A DNA stretch of 64,000 bases from Rhodococcoides corynebacterioides (GCF_019834675.1 NZ_JABUBU010000002.1:62001-126000), one strand, 5' to 3'; shown: positions 28,427 to 37,033, counted from the first letter of the stretch. Notes: a model not told the origin generated them from the sequence alone. A program made the numbers and translations.

Positions 28427-30139
28427 CTAGTTGACGTAGAACGTCTCGGCATCCAGCAGTCGTTGCTTGCGGAAGAACCAACTCAGGTAACCACCGCCAC
28501 TCCGGTTGTCCCCTCGGTCGATGAAGCACATGCTGATGCCGGGCCCTTCATCGGCGAGATCGTCCGGGTCGAGGACTGCGATACCTCCGCCACCTTGAAG
28601 ACCCGCGCCGACGTTGCAATCATCGTAGGTGCGGGCGACTGTTCCGGCCGAAAAACCTCCGTCGTATGTGGAGGCAAACGGGTACTCGTCGCAGTCCGTG
28701 TCGGGGTCGCGCGGGCCGGGAATCCGGTTGCACGACGAGTTGCGGTTCGCCTGGATCGCGGTCGGGTCAACGAGCCGTCGAAGAGGTACCCCGCCCACTG
28801 CGCCGGGGAGTCCGGTCAACTGTGCGCGTTGGATGTGTTCCGAGTGGGACAGGACCTCCCGTGAACTGATGTCGAAGATGGGCTCGGCTGCAGGAATGAC
28901 GCATCCTTGCCCGGTCAACGACGCGGCGCGGTCACACCGCACCTGCGGAAAGCGTGCCTCCGGGGCGTTCCACTTCAGGGGGTTCGTCTGTGGGTGGGTG
29001 AAGACCCACTTCGAGGTCGTGTTGTTGGTGACCTGAGCTCCCGCAGCGAGTGACCCGTTCGAGACGGTGAACGTCGTCTCGAGGTCGGTATTGAACGCAA
29101 CAGGCACGTTCGACAATCCCGAGCCGGTAACGGGGCATCCGGTTCCCGAACTACTACATGTGGGTGAGACCGACATCAGCGCCTCTGTGGCAATGCCGTT
29201 GACGCCTCCAGTGAAGAAGTGAATCGCAGACTTGCCGGTCCACGCCGAATTGTTCCACTGGGTCGTCAGTTCGTGTTCCTGGATGTAGTTGAAGCGCCCG
29301 ACCGGTGTAGCGCCAGGAGTGGGGGTAGAAGAATTACGGTTGTAGATGAAGGTCCAATCCTCGCGCCACATGCACGCGTAGCCGCGGTCGGCTCCCCATT
29401 GCCGTTGCGGCAAGGATCGGCATTCTTGACGGGAAAGAGATGTCTCCGGCTCAGCCACGCGTTGCGCGCTACCGCCCTCATCAAGTAGTCCCTGCTCTTT
29501 CAGCATCTCGGGTGTCGGACTGCAGAGAACGAGTTCGTCCGGCCCTGCGGTCAGGTCCGGTACCAATTGATCACACGAGATGAGGGCGTCAGGGGCCGGC
29601 TCGGCAATAGGGGCACTGTCGGCGGGGGCCTCGGCGGTCCGATTCAGGGTTCCGCCGGTTCCGTCTGGCACGGAGCTCGTGGGGGCAGGTTGTGGAACGG
29701 TGAGGTAGGCGAGACCCTCGATATCGATTCGTTCGTCGTCTCCGCAGGTGGGACAATTTGCCTCGACCTCGGCGGCGGATGGTTCGTCCCAATCCGTGCC
29801 GATATTGCTGTTGGCTGGACTGTCTGCGAACGTGATCGGCCACCCGATGGTGCCCCGTTGGAAGGTCTGCTGCAGACTCCCGGGATCGATACCCGGCTTC
29901 TCGTCTTCGATCGGATAGCCGAGACTGCCGCGTTCATATCCGGTCGCGGCCCACTTGCCCATGATCCGGCCAGTATTGATGTCACCGGTTCCGTACACGG
30001 GCCATGCACCCGTTGCCGGTGACCAGTAGATCGACCCGTTCTGGAACCGTGCGAGACGGCCGACGCCGTCCGGAAGTCCGCCCTCGTCGGCGATCAAATA
30101 ACCGAGAGGGTGGTCGGTGTCGGCGCACCCGTGAGCTCA
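28427..30139 (-). pseudogene. LGFP-repeat / NucA-NucB nuclease protein, 5'-truncated
   Basis: Open frame from after a stop at 30137-30139, with the first possible start a TTG at 30097 (556 residues). It opens in the middle of an LGFP repeat (HPLGYLIADE, ARFQNGSIYWSPATGAW) without any signal peptide, so the gene looks cut. The C-terminal 150 residues carry the NucA/NucB DNase signature DCDEYPFASTYDGG. In between are EANCPTC and a Cys-containing region. Intact relatives would be secreted, wall-associated DNases. The missing signal and first repeat are found inverted at 30169-30522. Confidence 0.78.
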
Positions 30140-30168
30140 CCGCACTCCCCCGCAAAGGAGCCCTCCAC

Positions 30169-30522
30169 GTGACCACCACACACACCCCGGCCCGCCGCAG
30201 CACCGGACTCCGCGTCCGCCTCGCCACCGCCAGCGTCCTCGGCGCCGCCCTCGCCCTCACCGGCGCCGGACAGGCCATGGCCCAGCCCGCACCCACCGCC
30301 CCGCAGGCCACCGCCGCGGCGACATGCCAGTCCTACTGGCCCACCCCGTACCCGGTGTGCGGTGCAATTCTCGACCTCTACAAGTCCCTCGGCGGACCCA
30401 GCAGCACCCTGTCCTACCCCAAGAGCTCCGAAGCACCCGCCGGCGACGGTATCGGCACCCGCCAAGCCTTCCTCGGCGGCACCGTCTACTACTCCCCCAC
30501 CACCGGCGCCTACATCGAATAG
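30169..30522 (+). CDS. Secreted single-LGFP-repeat protein or detached 5' module
   Basis: 117 residues: signal peptide (VRLATASVLGAALALTGAGQAMAQ), short linker, then one LGFP unit CQSYWPTPYPVCGAILDLYKSLGG to GTVYYSPTTGAYIE, ending at a TAG. GTG at 30169 with AAAGGAG 8 bases upstream. The domain order equals the N-terminus missing from the nuclease gene that runs away in the opposite direction from 30137. It may be an independent small wall protein or the inverted 5' part of that gene. Confidence 0.75.
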   Translation: MTTTHTPARRSTGLRVRLATASVLGAALALTGAGQAMAQPAPTAPQATAAATCQSYWPTPYPVCGAILDLYKSLGGPSSTLSYPKSSEAPAGDGIGTRQAFLGGTVYYSPTTGAYIE

Positions 30523-30550
30523 AAGTTCGCGAGCGGAAGTTAGTCGAGCA

Positions 30551-30745
30551 ATGACACTACGTGTCGACGGTGAGTGGTCCGGGTGGTCTGGAGACACCAT
30601 CGTGCAGTTGAGTGACGGATCGGTGTGGCGCCAGGACGAGTACCACTATGAATACCGCTACGCATACCGACCTGAAGCGGCCATCGTTGCGGGCAAGATG
30701 CAGGTTGCCGGTATGAACAATGCGGTCAGGGTGCGCCGACTGTAG
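30551..30745 (+). CDS. Small conserved hypothetical protein (WRQDEYHYEYRYAYRP type)
   Basis: 64 residues: MTLRVDGEWSGWSGDTIVQL followed by DGSVWRQDEYHYEYRYAYRP and a final GMNNAVRVRRL. I recognise this as a widespread small beta-barrel-like hypothetical protein family with the pattern GxWxGWxGxTxxxLxxGxxW. The function is unknown. No strong ribosome site is seen before the ATG at 30551. Confidence 0.7.
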   Translation: MTLRVDGEWSGWSGDTIVQLSDGSVWRQDEYHYEYRYAYRPEAAIVAGKMQVAGMNNAVRVRRL

Positions 30746-30824
30746 CGTTCTGAGGTCGGGTTCCCTGGCGCAAACAGCGGCCGGGCTGGTCCTAGCCGAG
30801 GGTTTCTGCGGCAGAAAGGCTTCC

Positions 30825-31553
30825 ATGCAGCGCACCTACCCGACTGCTGTGACCCGTGACGGCGCGGGCGACCCGGACGGCGCCCAGCGCGAGGCCGTGC
30901 AGTGGATCGTCCGGACGCACCGCGATATCGGCGGCACCGTGCTGCTCTTCCTCCCGCTGAAGTCGAGTCTGCCCCGTAGTGGTGTCCTCGCCCGCCTTGC
31001 TTTGCGTCCCGGGGTGGTCGTCGCAGGATCACGCGGTCGCATCGACGGTTGGAACGGCGGACCCGTGCTCGCCGCGTGGCCGACCCGCGAGAAGCTCGCC
31101 GCGATAGCCGACGATGCTCGTACCCGCGCACTGTGCGTCATCCCGTGGAACGCCGACGAGGTATCGACATGGGTGCTCGTAGCTCGTCCTGTCCGTCTCG
31201 ACGGAGCCCGTGACGACGGCACGAGGGACGCCAGTCAAGTGTTGGATCCCGTTGTAGTTCAGGGTTTGACGGCCCTGAGCGCTATGGTCAACCACGCGAA
31301 CAATCTGGCCGGGACTCTCGACCACCGCGACGCCGTTGCAGTACTGAAGACGCTCCACGCGGCCGGCTACCCGTTGCCTGCAGACGAGGTGTACGTCTGG
31401 GCCCTTTCTCACGACTGGAACGCGAACGGCGCCGAACGCCTACGAGAGCTGACAGAGCGAATCGACAGCGGACGTACCGTCCGATCGAGGGGGCCGTCGC
31501 CTCTGCGCGCGGACATCATCGACCTGTGGCGCGCCGCCACCGAGCAGAACTGA
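30825..31553 (+). CDS. Unknown 242-residue protein
   Basis: Not recognised. ATG at 30825 (MQRTYPTAVTRDG) with AAAGG a few bases upstream; the longer upstream frame is unlikely. Soluble, with WIVRTHRDIGGTVLLFLPLKSSL, a central region FVIPWNADE-like (ALCVIPWNADEVSTWVLVARP), and a helical, basic C-terminus. It is an island gene, GC somewhat above its neighbours. Confidence 0.65.
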   Translation: MQRTYPTAVTRDGAGDPDGAQREAVQWIVRTHRDIGGTVLLFLPLKSSLPRSGVLARLALRPGVVVAGSRGRIDGWNGGPVLAAWPTREKLAAIADDARTRALCVIPWNADEVSTWVLVARPVRLDGARDDGTRDASQVLDPVVVQGLTALSAMVNHANNLAGTLDHRDAVAVLKTLHAAGYPLPADEVYVWALSHDWNANGAERLRELTERIDSGRTVRSRGPSPLRADIIDLWRAATEQN

Positions 31554-31766
31554 CAGTGAATGTCTGGTCCCGCAGCTCGTCGTGGCGGGCTCCATGTCGC
31601 AAGGCCGTAGCCTTTACCTGACGGAACGCCAATTGGCATGGCGAGATTCTTCGGTCGGGCAAGATTGCTGTGTGCCTGATGTAGGCGGCGGCGCGGCGGA
31701 GCGTCCACCCCATCTGGCCGGCGGCCAAGGCGGTTCCGGCGTGACCTCAGGTATGGCGGTAACGGC

Positions 31767-32507
31767 TCACTGCAGTCGAGCCCTGAACTCGAACCAACCC
31801 CCGTCGATGTATTCCGTCTCGAACATGGCGTAGCCCTCAGGCTTCTCCGGCCGACCGTTCGGGGCGAACACCCACCCCCCAGATGCAGACAACAATGTCC
31901 GATCCGCATTGTAGAAGTAAACCGATCCATCTACCGTGCGTACTACCCGACTGATGCTGAAGGGACCTAGCTGAATTGTTCCCTCTATTGTACCGGCAGT
32001 GGTCGGAGCGGCCGCAACGATTGAGTCGAACTGCTCACGAGTGTCCGCGAACGACTCTCGGGGGAATATCAGTAGTATAAGAAAAAAAATTGCCACGAAG
32101 GCCGGTGGCCCTAAGAGCCACCACGTCAGTTGCTTCGACCGCAAATCTTTTACAACCTTGAACACCCAGAGACACCCGAGTCCCATGAGTATCAAGCCGG
32201 AGAATAAGGCAACCGCGCCATTCCCGAATGAGTCGACCTGGTGCCCGACACCCGGCCACCAGTCAATAAACGAACAAGCGAGACAAGCTGCGAAAACCCC
32301 AGTTGAGGCGGTGAGGGCGGGGCCCGACCAACGAGACCTTCCGCGAGGTCCCGGTTTCACCGCAGGCCCAGTACCAACCACTTCGCTGCCCTCCAATGAC
32401 TGCTCGAACGGGGCACGCAGGGTTCCGACGGCCACAGGAAATAGTACGCCGCTGTCAAGGCGTGACGCGGTCCGCTGATCGGATGGTGGACCGACGAGAT
32501 CGGTCAC
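31767..32507 (-). CDS. Unknown membrane protein with three helices and outer domain
   Basis: 246 residues from a GTG at 32507 (VTDLVGPPSDQRTASRLD). It has three hydrophobic segments: FAACLACSFIDWW, ALFSGLILMGLGCLWVFKV and WWLLGPPAFVAIFFLILLIF. A C-terminal beta-rich domain of about 90 residues follows (GTIEGTIQLGPFSISRVVRTV, WFEFRARLQ). The family is not recognised. Low GC; no clear Shine-Dalgarno. It probably forms a pair with the small membrane protein upstream. Confidence 0.6.
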   Translation of the reverse strand: MTDLVGPPSDQRTASRLDSGVLFPVAVGTLRAPFEQSLEGSEVVGTGPAVKPGPRGRSRWSGPALTASTGVFAACLACSFIDWWPGVGHQVDSFGNGAVALFSGLILMGLGCLWVFKVVKDLRSKQLTWWLLGPPAFVAIFFLILLIFPRESFADTREQFDSIVAAAPTTAGTIEGTIQLGPFSISRVVRTVDGSVYFYNADRTLLSASGGWVFAPNGRPEKPEGYAMFETEYIDGGWFEFRARLQ

Positions 32508-32586
32508 CGGCGTCGAAGAGCCAGTGACCGATCTCGGTATCGAACTTGGGCGAGCACTGCGGGATAGGGCGCCCCGCGGGATCAAC

Positions 32587-32787
32587 CTATTTCTGTGGGT
32601 ACACGCCCGCAACCACGAGCACGAAGACTGGAAAAGCCAAGACCGTTCCAGCGAGTAGTGCCCAACCGAAGACTGCAAATCGCGGAACCCTCTGGCGCAG
32701 CAGCAACACAATGCCTAGAGCGACCAGCCCAGGAACAACCAGCAACTCGATGATTCGGCCAGGAGTTGCCAGTCCCCGTCGTAGCAA
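32587..32787 (-). CDS. Small two-helix membrane protein
   Basis: 66 residues from a TTG start with AAGGA upstream: MLRRGLATPGRIIELLVVPG, then two transmembrane segments (LLVVPGLVALGIVLLL and FGWALLAGTVLAFPVFVLVVA). Unknown; it precedes another membrane protein gene on the same strand. Confidence 0.45.
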   Translation of the reverse strand: MLRRGLATPGRIIELLVVPGLVALGIVLLLRQRVPRFAVFGWALLAGTVLAFPVFVLVVAGVYPQK

Positions 32788-33023
32788 TTGTTCCGTCCTT
32801 GCGCGTAGATTCGAACTCGGTATCGGTGTTCACCTGGCGGGGCCCGCGTTCCCGCCAATGGTCAGCGAGAACTTGCAGGTGACTCGAGCTGTGGCGCCGC
32901 GGTCGGATAGTCGGTCTGAACCCCGTAACTCAGCGCCCGGACTCATGTCTGTGCACGATGCCTCGTTCGGCTCGCACGTGGGACAACACAGTCCCCGTGG
33001 TTGGTCGAGTGGACTCGACGGTT

Positions 33024-33764
33024 CTACCGATTATCGATTGCTGCGATCAACCACTTGCCGTCGACACGTTCCATCGTGACCACGGCCGGGGTCTGCACTG
33101 TTCCGCGGTCGACCGAATCCTGGCTGGCGGAGACGTCCAAACTCGCCACAAGCTCGGCCCGGTCATTGTTCAAAACAGTCACGCCTATGTCAGTGACAGT
33201 CGATGTCGCTATCGTCGTTGTCTGCAGGACGCTCTGCTTCGTTTGTTCTGCGGTCGAATCGTATTCCGCGCGGCGTTCATCAGTCAGCACGGCTCGAGCA
33301 GCGGCCTGGTCCTCGTCGATGGTATCGAACTTGTAACTGAACACAGTCTCAAGAGCATCCCGCGCGGCCGCGGTGACTTCAGCAGTGCCATCGGTATCGA
33401 CCCATGCTGTGTTGTCGACCTTGTTAACGCCGGGTTGAAAGAACGCCACTACAGCGAAGATCGCGAAGACGACGGTGAGACCCGACAACAGCATCAGCAC
33501 CTTCGATTGCCGGAACTGTTTGAAATCTGTTCGACGACCGCGTGGCTCAGATCGGGAAGAACTGGACTCCGACTCTTCTGCGGTCTCGTGGAGTGGAGCG
33601 CCGGCCACTTCCTCTTTCTCCCCGGACGGTTCGGTCTGCGCCTCGGCGCGTTGGGGCCGTGAAGGCAAGTCCGTGGAAGTCCGACCAGCCACTTTTCTGG
33701 CGCGGCGCGGAACCCCAGCAGGTCGTGAGTGGCCGGCCGGTGGTTTGCGCGGAGTGGGCGGCAT
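33024..33764 (-). CDS. Mce-associated membrane protein-like protein
   Basis: 246 residues from ATG 33764 (MPPTPRKPPAGHS), with GGGAGAA at 5 bases. A basic, Pro- and Glu/Ser-rich cytosolic region of about 110 residues precedes one transmembrane helix (VLMLLSGLTVVFAIFAVVAFF). An extracytoplasmic domain follows, with AARDALETVFSYKFDTIDEDQAAARAVLTDERRAEYD and a closing MERVDGKWLIAAI strand. This pattern is characteristic of Mce-associated membrane proteins. No mce operon is nearby. It lies downstream of the lasso operon with a 187-base gap, so a link is uncertain. Confidence 0.75.
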   Translation of the reverse strand: MPPTPRKPPAGHSRPAGVPRRARKVAGRTSTDLPSRPQRAEAQTEPSGEKEEVAGAPLHETAEESESSSSRSEPRGRRTDFKQFRQSKVLMLLSGLTVVFAIFAVVAFFQPGVNKVDNTAWVDTDGTAEVTAAARDALETVFSYKFDTIDEDQAAARAVLTDERRAEYDSTAEQTKQSVLQTTTIATSTVTDIGVTVLNNDRAELVASLDVSASQDSVDRGTVQTPAVVTMERVDGKWLIAAIDNR

Positions 33765-33951
33765 GCTGTTCTCCCAGGATTGGCGAACGGTGTTGATCGT
33801 GATGACTACTGAGTGTTGCATCCGTCTGTGCGTACACGTATGGCCGCTATGCATCTGGATGGCGCCAGCAAGCGGCATCGCACAGGGTTGGTGCTCACCC
33901 GGCGCGCTCGGTCAACCACTCCAGTTGCGGGCGCGGTCTACGCGCAGGCGC

Positions 33952-34380
33952 TTACGGTCCAGCTGAGACCTCGATCAGGGGGCGGAACTGAGAGATCAGT
34001 TTTGCTTCACCGACTGGAGTCGCGTCGGCTTCGATCCATGCATGTGCGGCAAACGGTGCACGCTCCTGGACCCCGACAAGCCATGCCGGCCACCGCTGAT
34101 ATCTGACCAAGCAGAGTAGGGCCGCAGAGGTCGACCTGAGGAGACAACCGTTTTGATCCGCGCAGTAGATGCTTGAGACAATCACGGCGTCTCGGGATCG
34201 CTCAGCCTGCCAGTGGGTCGCTGGCCGCGCGTTTCGGCTCACGAGCGTGAGGACTCGCACTAAAGCGGTCACCTGGAGTCGTACCAAAAGACGCGCCGTT
34301 GTTATGCATATGGTTGCTAAGGCGCGCATGGGGAGTGACACGCTATTGTGTGGCCGCTCGAAAGTGGTCTGGAAGCTCAT
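33952..34380 (-). CDS. Lasso peptide leader peptidase B2 (transglutaminase-like)
   Basis: 142 residues of the lasso B2 family, a cysteine protease that removes the leader of the precursor before cyclisation. The catalytic triad is visible: Cys in GCLLRSTSAALL, His in FAAHAWIEAD and the Asp shortly after. ATGA overlaps the stop of the B1 gene, so translation is coupled. It is the last gene of the four-gene operon. Confidence 0.88.
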   Translation of the reverse strand: MSFQTTFERPHNSVSLPMRALATICITTARLLVRLQVTALVRVLTLVSRNARPATHWQAERSRDAVIVSSIYCADQNGCLLRSTSAALLCLVRYQRWPAWLVGVQERAPFAAHAWIEADATPVGEAKLISQFRPLIEVSAGP

Positions 34381-34691
34381 TTGATGCGAACCATTCCTTC
34401 TGCGGCCAGGTCGCGCAGGAGTGCTTTCACGTCGCTCTCGACAGTTGTGGTCGATACTTCGTACTTGGCTGTGATGACTGCAATAGTTTCCGCGGTGGAG
34501 GCGTTGGATTCGAAGCTTTCGAGCATGTCGGTCCCAACCTGGTCGAGTGTCCAGTACTTGCCGGTTCGTCCATCAAGCAGGACCATGCCATCCTCGGTTC
34601 GGGTCTGGGACACGCCTTTGGATATCTCCACGTGAGACGAGGGATCGAGACGGAACGGATCGTGCTTCGGCCGTCGGAGCGAGCGCTTCAT
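34377..34691 (-). CDS. Lasso peptide recognition protein B1 (PqqD-like RRE)
   Basis: 104 residues of the PqqD fold: a winged-helix RiPP recognition element with TEDGMVLLDGRTGKYWTLDQVGTDMLESF and a C-terminal helix EVSTTTVESDVKALLRDLAAEGMV. It binds the leader of the precursor and hands it to B2 and the cyclase. The ATG at 34691 overlaps the cyclase stop as ATGA, and the stop overlaps the B2 start. Confidence 0.9.
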   Translation of the reverse strand: MKRSLRRPKHDPFRLDPSSHVEISKGVSQTRTEDGMVLLDGRTGKYWTLDQVGTDMLESFESNASTAETIAVITAKYEVSTTTVESDVKALLRDLAAEGMVRIK

Positions 34692-36481
34692 AATGCTGTT
34701 CTCAACCATTTCTCTGTTGCAAGGGTTGCGTCGAGTTGTTCGGTCAGCACGGCGATCTGCGGTGCCCCGTCGATCTCGGACTTTAATCTTGATACGTCGA
34801 TCAGTCCCATTTCGGCTAGAAGAGAGTTTTCGATCTGATCGCTGATTCGCTGTCTATTGTTCGCAAGTCCTGCGTACTTGTCGACGCTGCCCGCTCCTTT
34901 GTCTTGGCGTAGCTGCATGGCAGGGTGGATAATTCCCTGCATTGCACTCTTGATGACGGGTTTGAAGTTCCATGGATCAGAACGTTCGAGGGGTCGAATC
35001 TGCATGCAACTCTCGATGAGTCGATCGTCGAAGTAGGGGTGCTCGAACCGAATGGCGTGGTGAAAAAAGGCTCCTTCGTTGAGTACTCTCGCGATTCGGG
35101 TTCCGTGATGAATCATGTACTGGTCTGCGTGTTGTCCGCGGTCTTGGGACAGTGGGGTGGCATGCCGAGAGGCCGCTTCGAGTGCGCTTATAACGGCATC
35201 CCGCGCATTCGATGTCGCCCATGCAGGGAGATGTGGGGGGCTATCCCAATCCAAGGCGTGTGCGCCGAGCGAGGGCCTGCGGTCGAGGGTGTTCTTGCAC
35301 CTGTCGATCCACGTCGGGTAATCAATCGGGCGTGCGCTGGCCAGTACGTCACGCAGGCGCCACCCGTTCTGGAGGCTGGCTTGTCTGATTCGCTTGAGCG
35401 CAGGGGCAGGTTGGGTCTGCAGTGCGGTTCGCAGCAGCGCAAACGGTGGGGTGAAGAGGTGATCGCCGCCGACGCCAGTGAGCAGCGTCTCCGCATTGGA
35501 AGACACTTCTTTCAGGCCTACGAACTGTCGACCGGCCTCTAGTAATGTCGTCGCCGGTTCGTCGGTGGGAGCGACCGGGGCGTCGAGTTCCGAGTAGTAG
35601 AGGGGGACGTTCTCGGCCGGAATTTTGAGGTGCACCAAGCCGGGGATGGATGACGCCGCCTTCGCAGCCCATTCCATATCCTGGTCTGCCGCGTCGCGGC
35701 TAGCAACCGTGCGAGCGACGAATTGCCGGCCGCTGCGGCCGGCTAGATGGCATATGGGAGTGGAATCCAAACCTCCGGAGAGGTCAGCTGCGAAGTTCGG
35801 GCCCATGCCGGTGCGGAGCTCGACCGCCGCGATCAACTCCCGGCGGACGTCTTCTCGAGCGTCATGCAAAGTTCGGGTGGGGGATGGAGGATGCCACCAT
35901 CGTCGGGTGGAGTAGTTACCTCGGCTCCCTTTCGTCAGAATGTTCCCTGGCTCAACGCATTCGACTCCGGACCACATGGCCGTGTGATTGACCGGGTGCG
36001 GCATGAAGTCCAGTAATTGTAGGGCAAGGGCCTCGGCGTCGGGTGCGGCGTCGACGGCACCTGCAAGGAGTCTGGCGCTACTCGAAATCAGGTGTTCCCT
36101 GCTATCGGTGAGACGCGTGTGATAGATCGCCGTCATTCCGGAAGCTGGGCCGGCAGTCGTGGTGCCGACGAGCTCCTGCCACGTGACCACAACGAATTGG
36201 CCGCGGCGGCTCCGCTGTAGGTGCTCCGCGCTTAATCGCCCGGAGCGGATTTCATGCTCGAGGTCTGTGGCCGTCACATCGGTCGTTCCGAGGACAGCTA
36301 TCGCCGCGCGCCCGGTACCGGCGCGGACACAAAGGTTCGGATGCCAGCGACCCACTATCCATGGTCGACCGGAGGGGTAGTCGATCGAGTCGCTCAGACT
36401 GTATCGGCGACGGTATTCATCAGGGAGTGCCCCTTCCTCGTCCGGTAAGACGAGGAAGGGGCACTCAAACGCTCGCGTCAT
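34688..36481 (-). CDS. Lasso peptide macrolactam synthetase (asparagine-synthase-like)
   Basis: 597 residues. The N-terminal glutaminase-like domain lacks the catalytic Cys2 (it starts MTRAFECPF). The C-terminal asparagine-synthetase domain has the ATP PP-loop LSGGLDSTPICHL near residue 240. In lasso clusters this enzyme adenylates the side-chain carboxylate of an Asp/Glu and closes the ring on the core's first amine. The ATG lies 12 bases past the precursor stop. Codons 6-19 form a perfect 17-bp hairpin. No exporter gene follows. Confidence 0.9.
   Translation of the reverse strand: MTRAFECPFLVLPDEEGALPDEYRRRYSLSDSIDYPSGRPWIVGRWHPNLCVRAGTGRAAIAVLGTTDVTATDLEHEIRSGRLSAEHLQRSRRGQFVVVTWQELVGTTTAGPASGMTAIYHTRLTDSREHLISSSARLLAGAVDAAPDAEALALQLLDFMPHPVNHTAMWSGVECVEPGNILTKGSRGNYSTRRWWHPPSPTRTLHDAREDVRRELIAAVELRTGMGPNFAADLSGGLDSTPICHLAGRSGRQFVARTVASRDAADQDMEWAAKAASSIPGLVHLKIPAENVPLYYSELDAPVAPTDEPATTLLEAGRQFVGLKEVSSNAETLLTGVGGDHLFTPPFALLRTALQTQPAPALKRIRQASLQNGWRLRDVLASARPIDYPTWIDRCKNTLDRRPSLGAHALDWDSPPHLPAWATSNARDAVISALEAASRHATPLSQDRGQHADQYMIHHGTRIARVLNEGAFFHHAIRFEHPYFDDRLIESCMQIRPLERSDPWNFKPVIKSAMQGIIHPAMQLRQDKGAGSVDKYAGLANNRQRISDQIENSLLAEMGLIDVSRLKSEIDGAPQIAVLTEQLDATLATEKWLRTAL
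36425..36466 (-). promoter_or_regulatory. Perfect 17-bp stem-loop at the 5' end of the cyclase gene
   Basis: GAGTGCCCCTTCCTCGT (36425-36441) pairs fully with 36450-36466, around an 8-base loop. It starts 15 bases inside the cyclase coding sequence, right after the precursor gene. Such a structure can protect the precursor message from 3' decay and lower cyclase translation, giving precursor excess. Confidence 0.7.
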
Positions 36482-36493
36482 TCGACCCGTTGT

Positions 36494-36613
36494 TCAGCCG
36501 AGGGAGATGTTGAGAAGCGGTTCGGGGAACCGGCGACGGGCGTAGCCGGTGTCCGCGCGGAAAGTTCCGACCTTGCGCAACTTGGGTGACGTGTAGGGCT
36601 TCTTGGCCTTCAT
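36494..36613 (-). CDS. Lasso peptide precursor
   Basis: 39 residues, ATG at 36613 with GAGAGG 6 bases upstream. The leader has the actinobacterial signature YxxPxL (YTSPKL) and GxF (GTF), with Thr four residues after Phe, matching my recollection of lariatin and citrulassin leaders where Thr is at -2. That gives the core YARRRFPEPLLNISLG with a Tyr1-Glu8 ring. Alternatively the core starts one residue earlier, with a Gly1-Glu9 ring. The three processing genes follow immediately. The ORF is too short for ordinary gene calling. Confidence 0.87.
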   Translation of the reverse strand: MKAKKPYTSPKLRKVGTFRADTGYARRRFPEPLLNISLG

Positions 36614-36867
36614 GGTGTTCCTCTCTCAACTGCTGGATGCGTTCCTGAGCAGACGCCCAGTGGTACACGACACAGGATAGACCGGTTTGTTTGTTTTGGG
36701 GGCCTATCGGACGCGCAGATTCTTCGTTCCGCTGCCGAAGTTGGGGGCGTTGCGGCGATTGGGGCGCTAGAGTTCGAACGAGCGCCGACCTCGGGAACTA
36801 CTCGTTGCGGCTCGGCTCCGGATTGGGGTTTCGGCGACTTCACGTGAGGCGACTCGTGTACCGGCGG

Positions 36868-37008
36868 CTAGAGGGTCGACCAGCGCGCGGTCAGGGCCAC
36901 CGAGCGGGGCACGGACAGGTGGTGCCGACGCAGCGCCGCGTTGCGGGTGTCGTCGTCCGGGAGGAACCAGTGGGTGGTCAACCACGCCCACACCAGCTGG
37001 CCATGCAT
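36868..37008 (-). CDS. Possible 46-residue ORF next to the right dif-like site
   Basis: Frame MHGQLVWAWLTTHWFLPDDD continuing to a TAG at 36868. The composition is protein-like (Trp-rich, then basic), but it is short and no ribosome site is evident. It may be the remnant of a longer gene cut near the island boundary. The rest of 36614-36867 should hold the lasso promoter: TATCCT on the minus strand near 36680 is a candidate -10. Confidence 0.3.
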   Translation of the reverse strand: MHGQLVWAWLTTHWFLPDDDTRNAALRRHHLSVPRSVALTARWSTL

Positions 37009-37033
37009 CCGAAATCTAGTGGTTAAACTGCGC

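Noticed and set aside
36465..36668. 67-residue minus-strand ORF overlapping the lasso precursor
   Set aside because: It is in a different frame from the precursor, which has a ribosome site, leader motifs and operon context; the longer frame has none.
36614..37033. An integrase, excisionase or relaxase for the island
   Set aside because: All frames in the island edges and interior were read. None shows a tyrosine or serine recombinase motif; this absence is used as support for Xer dependence.
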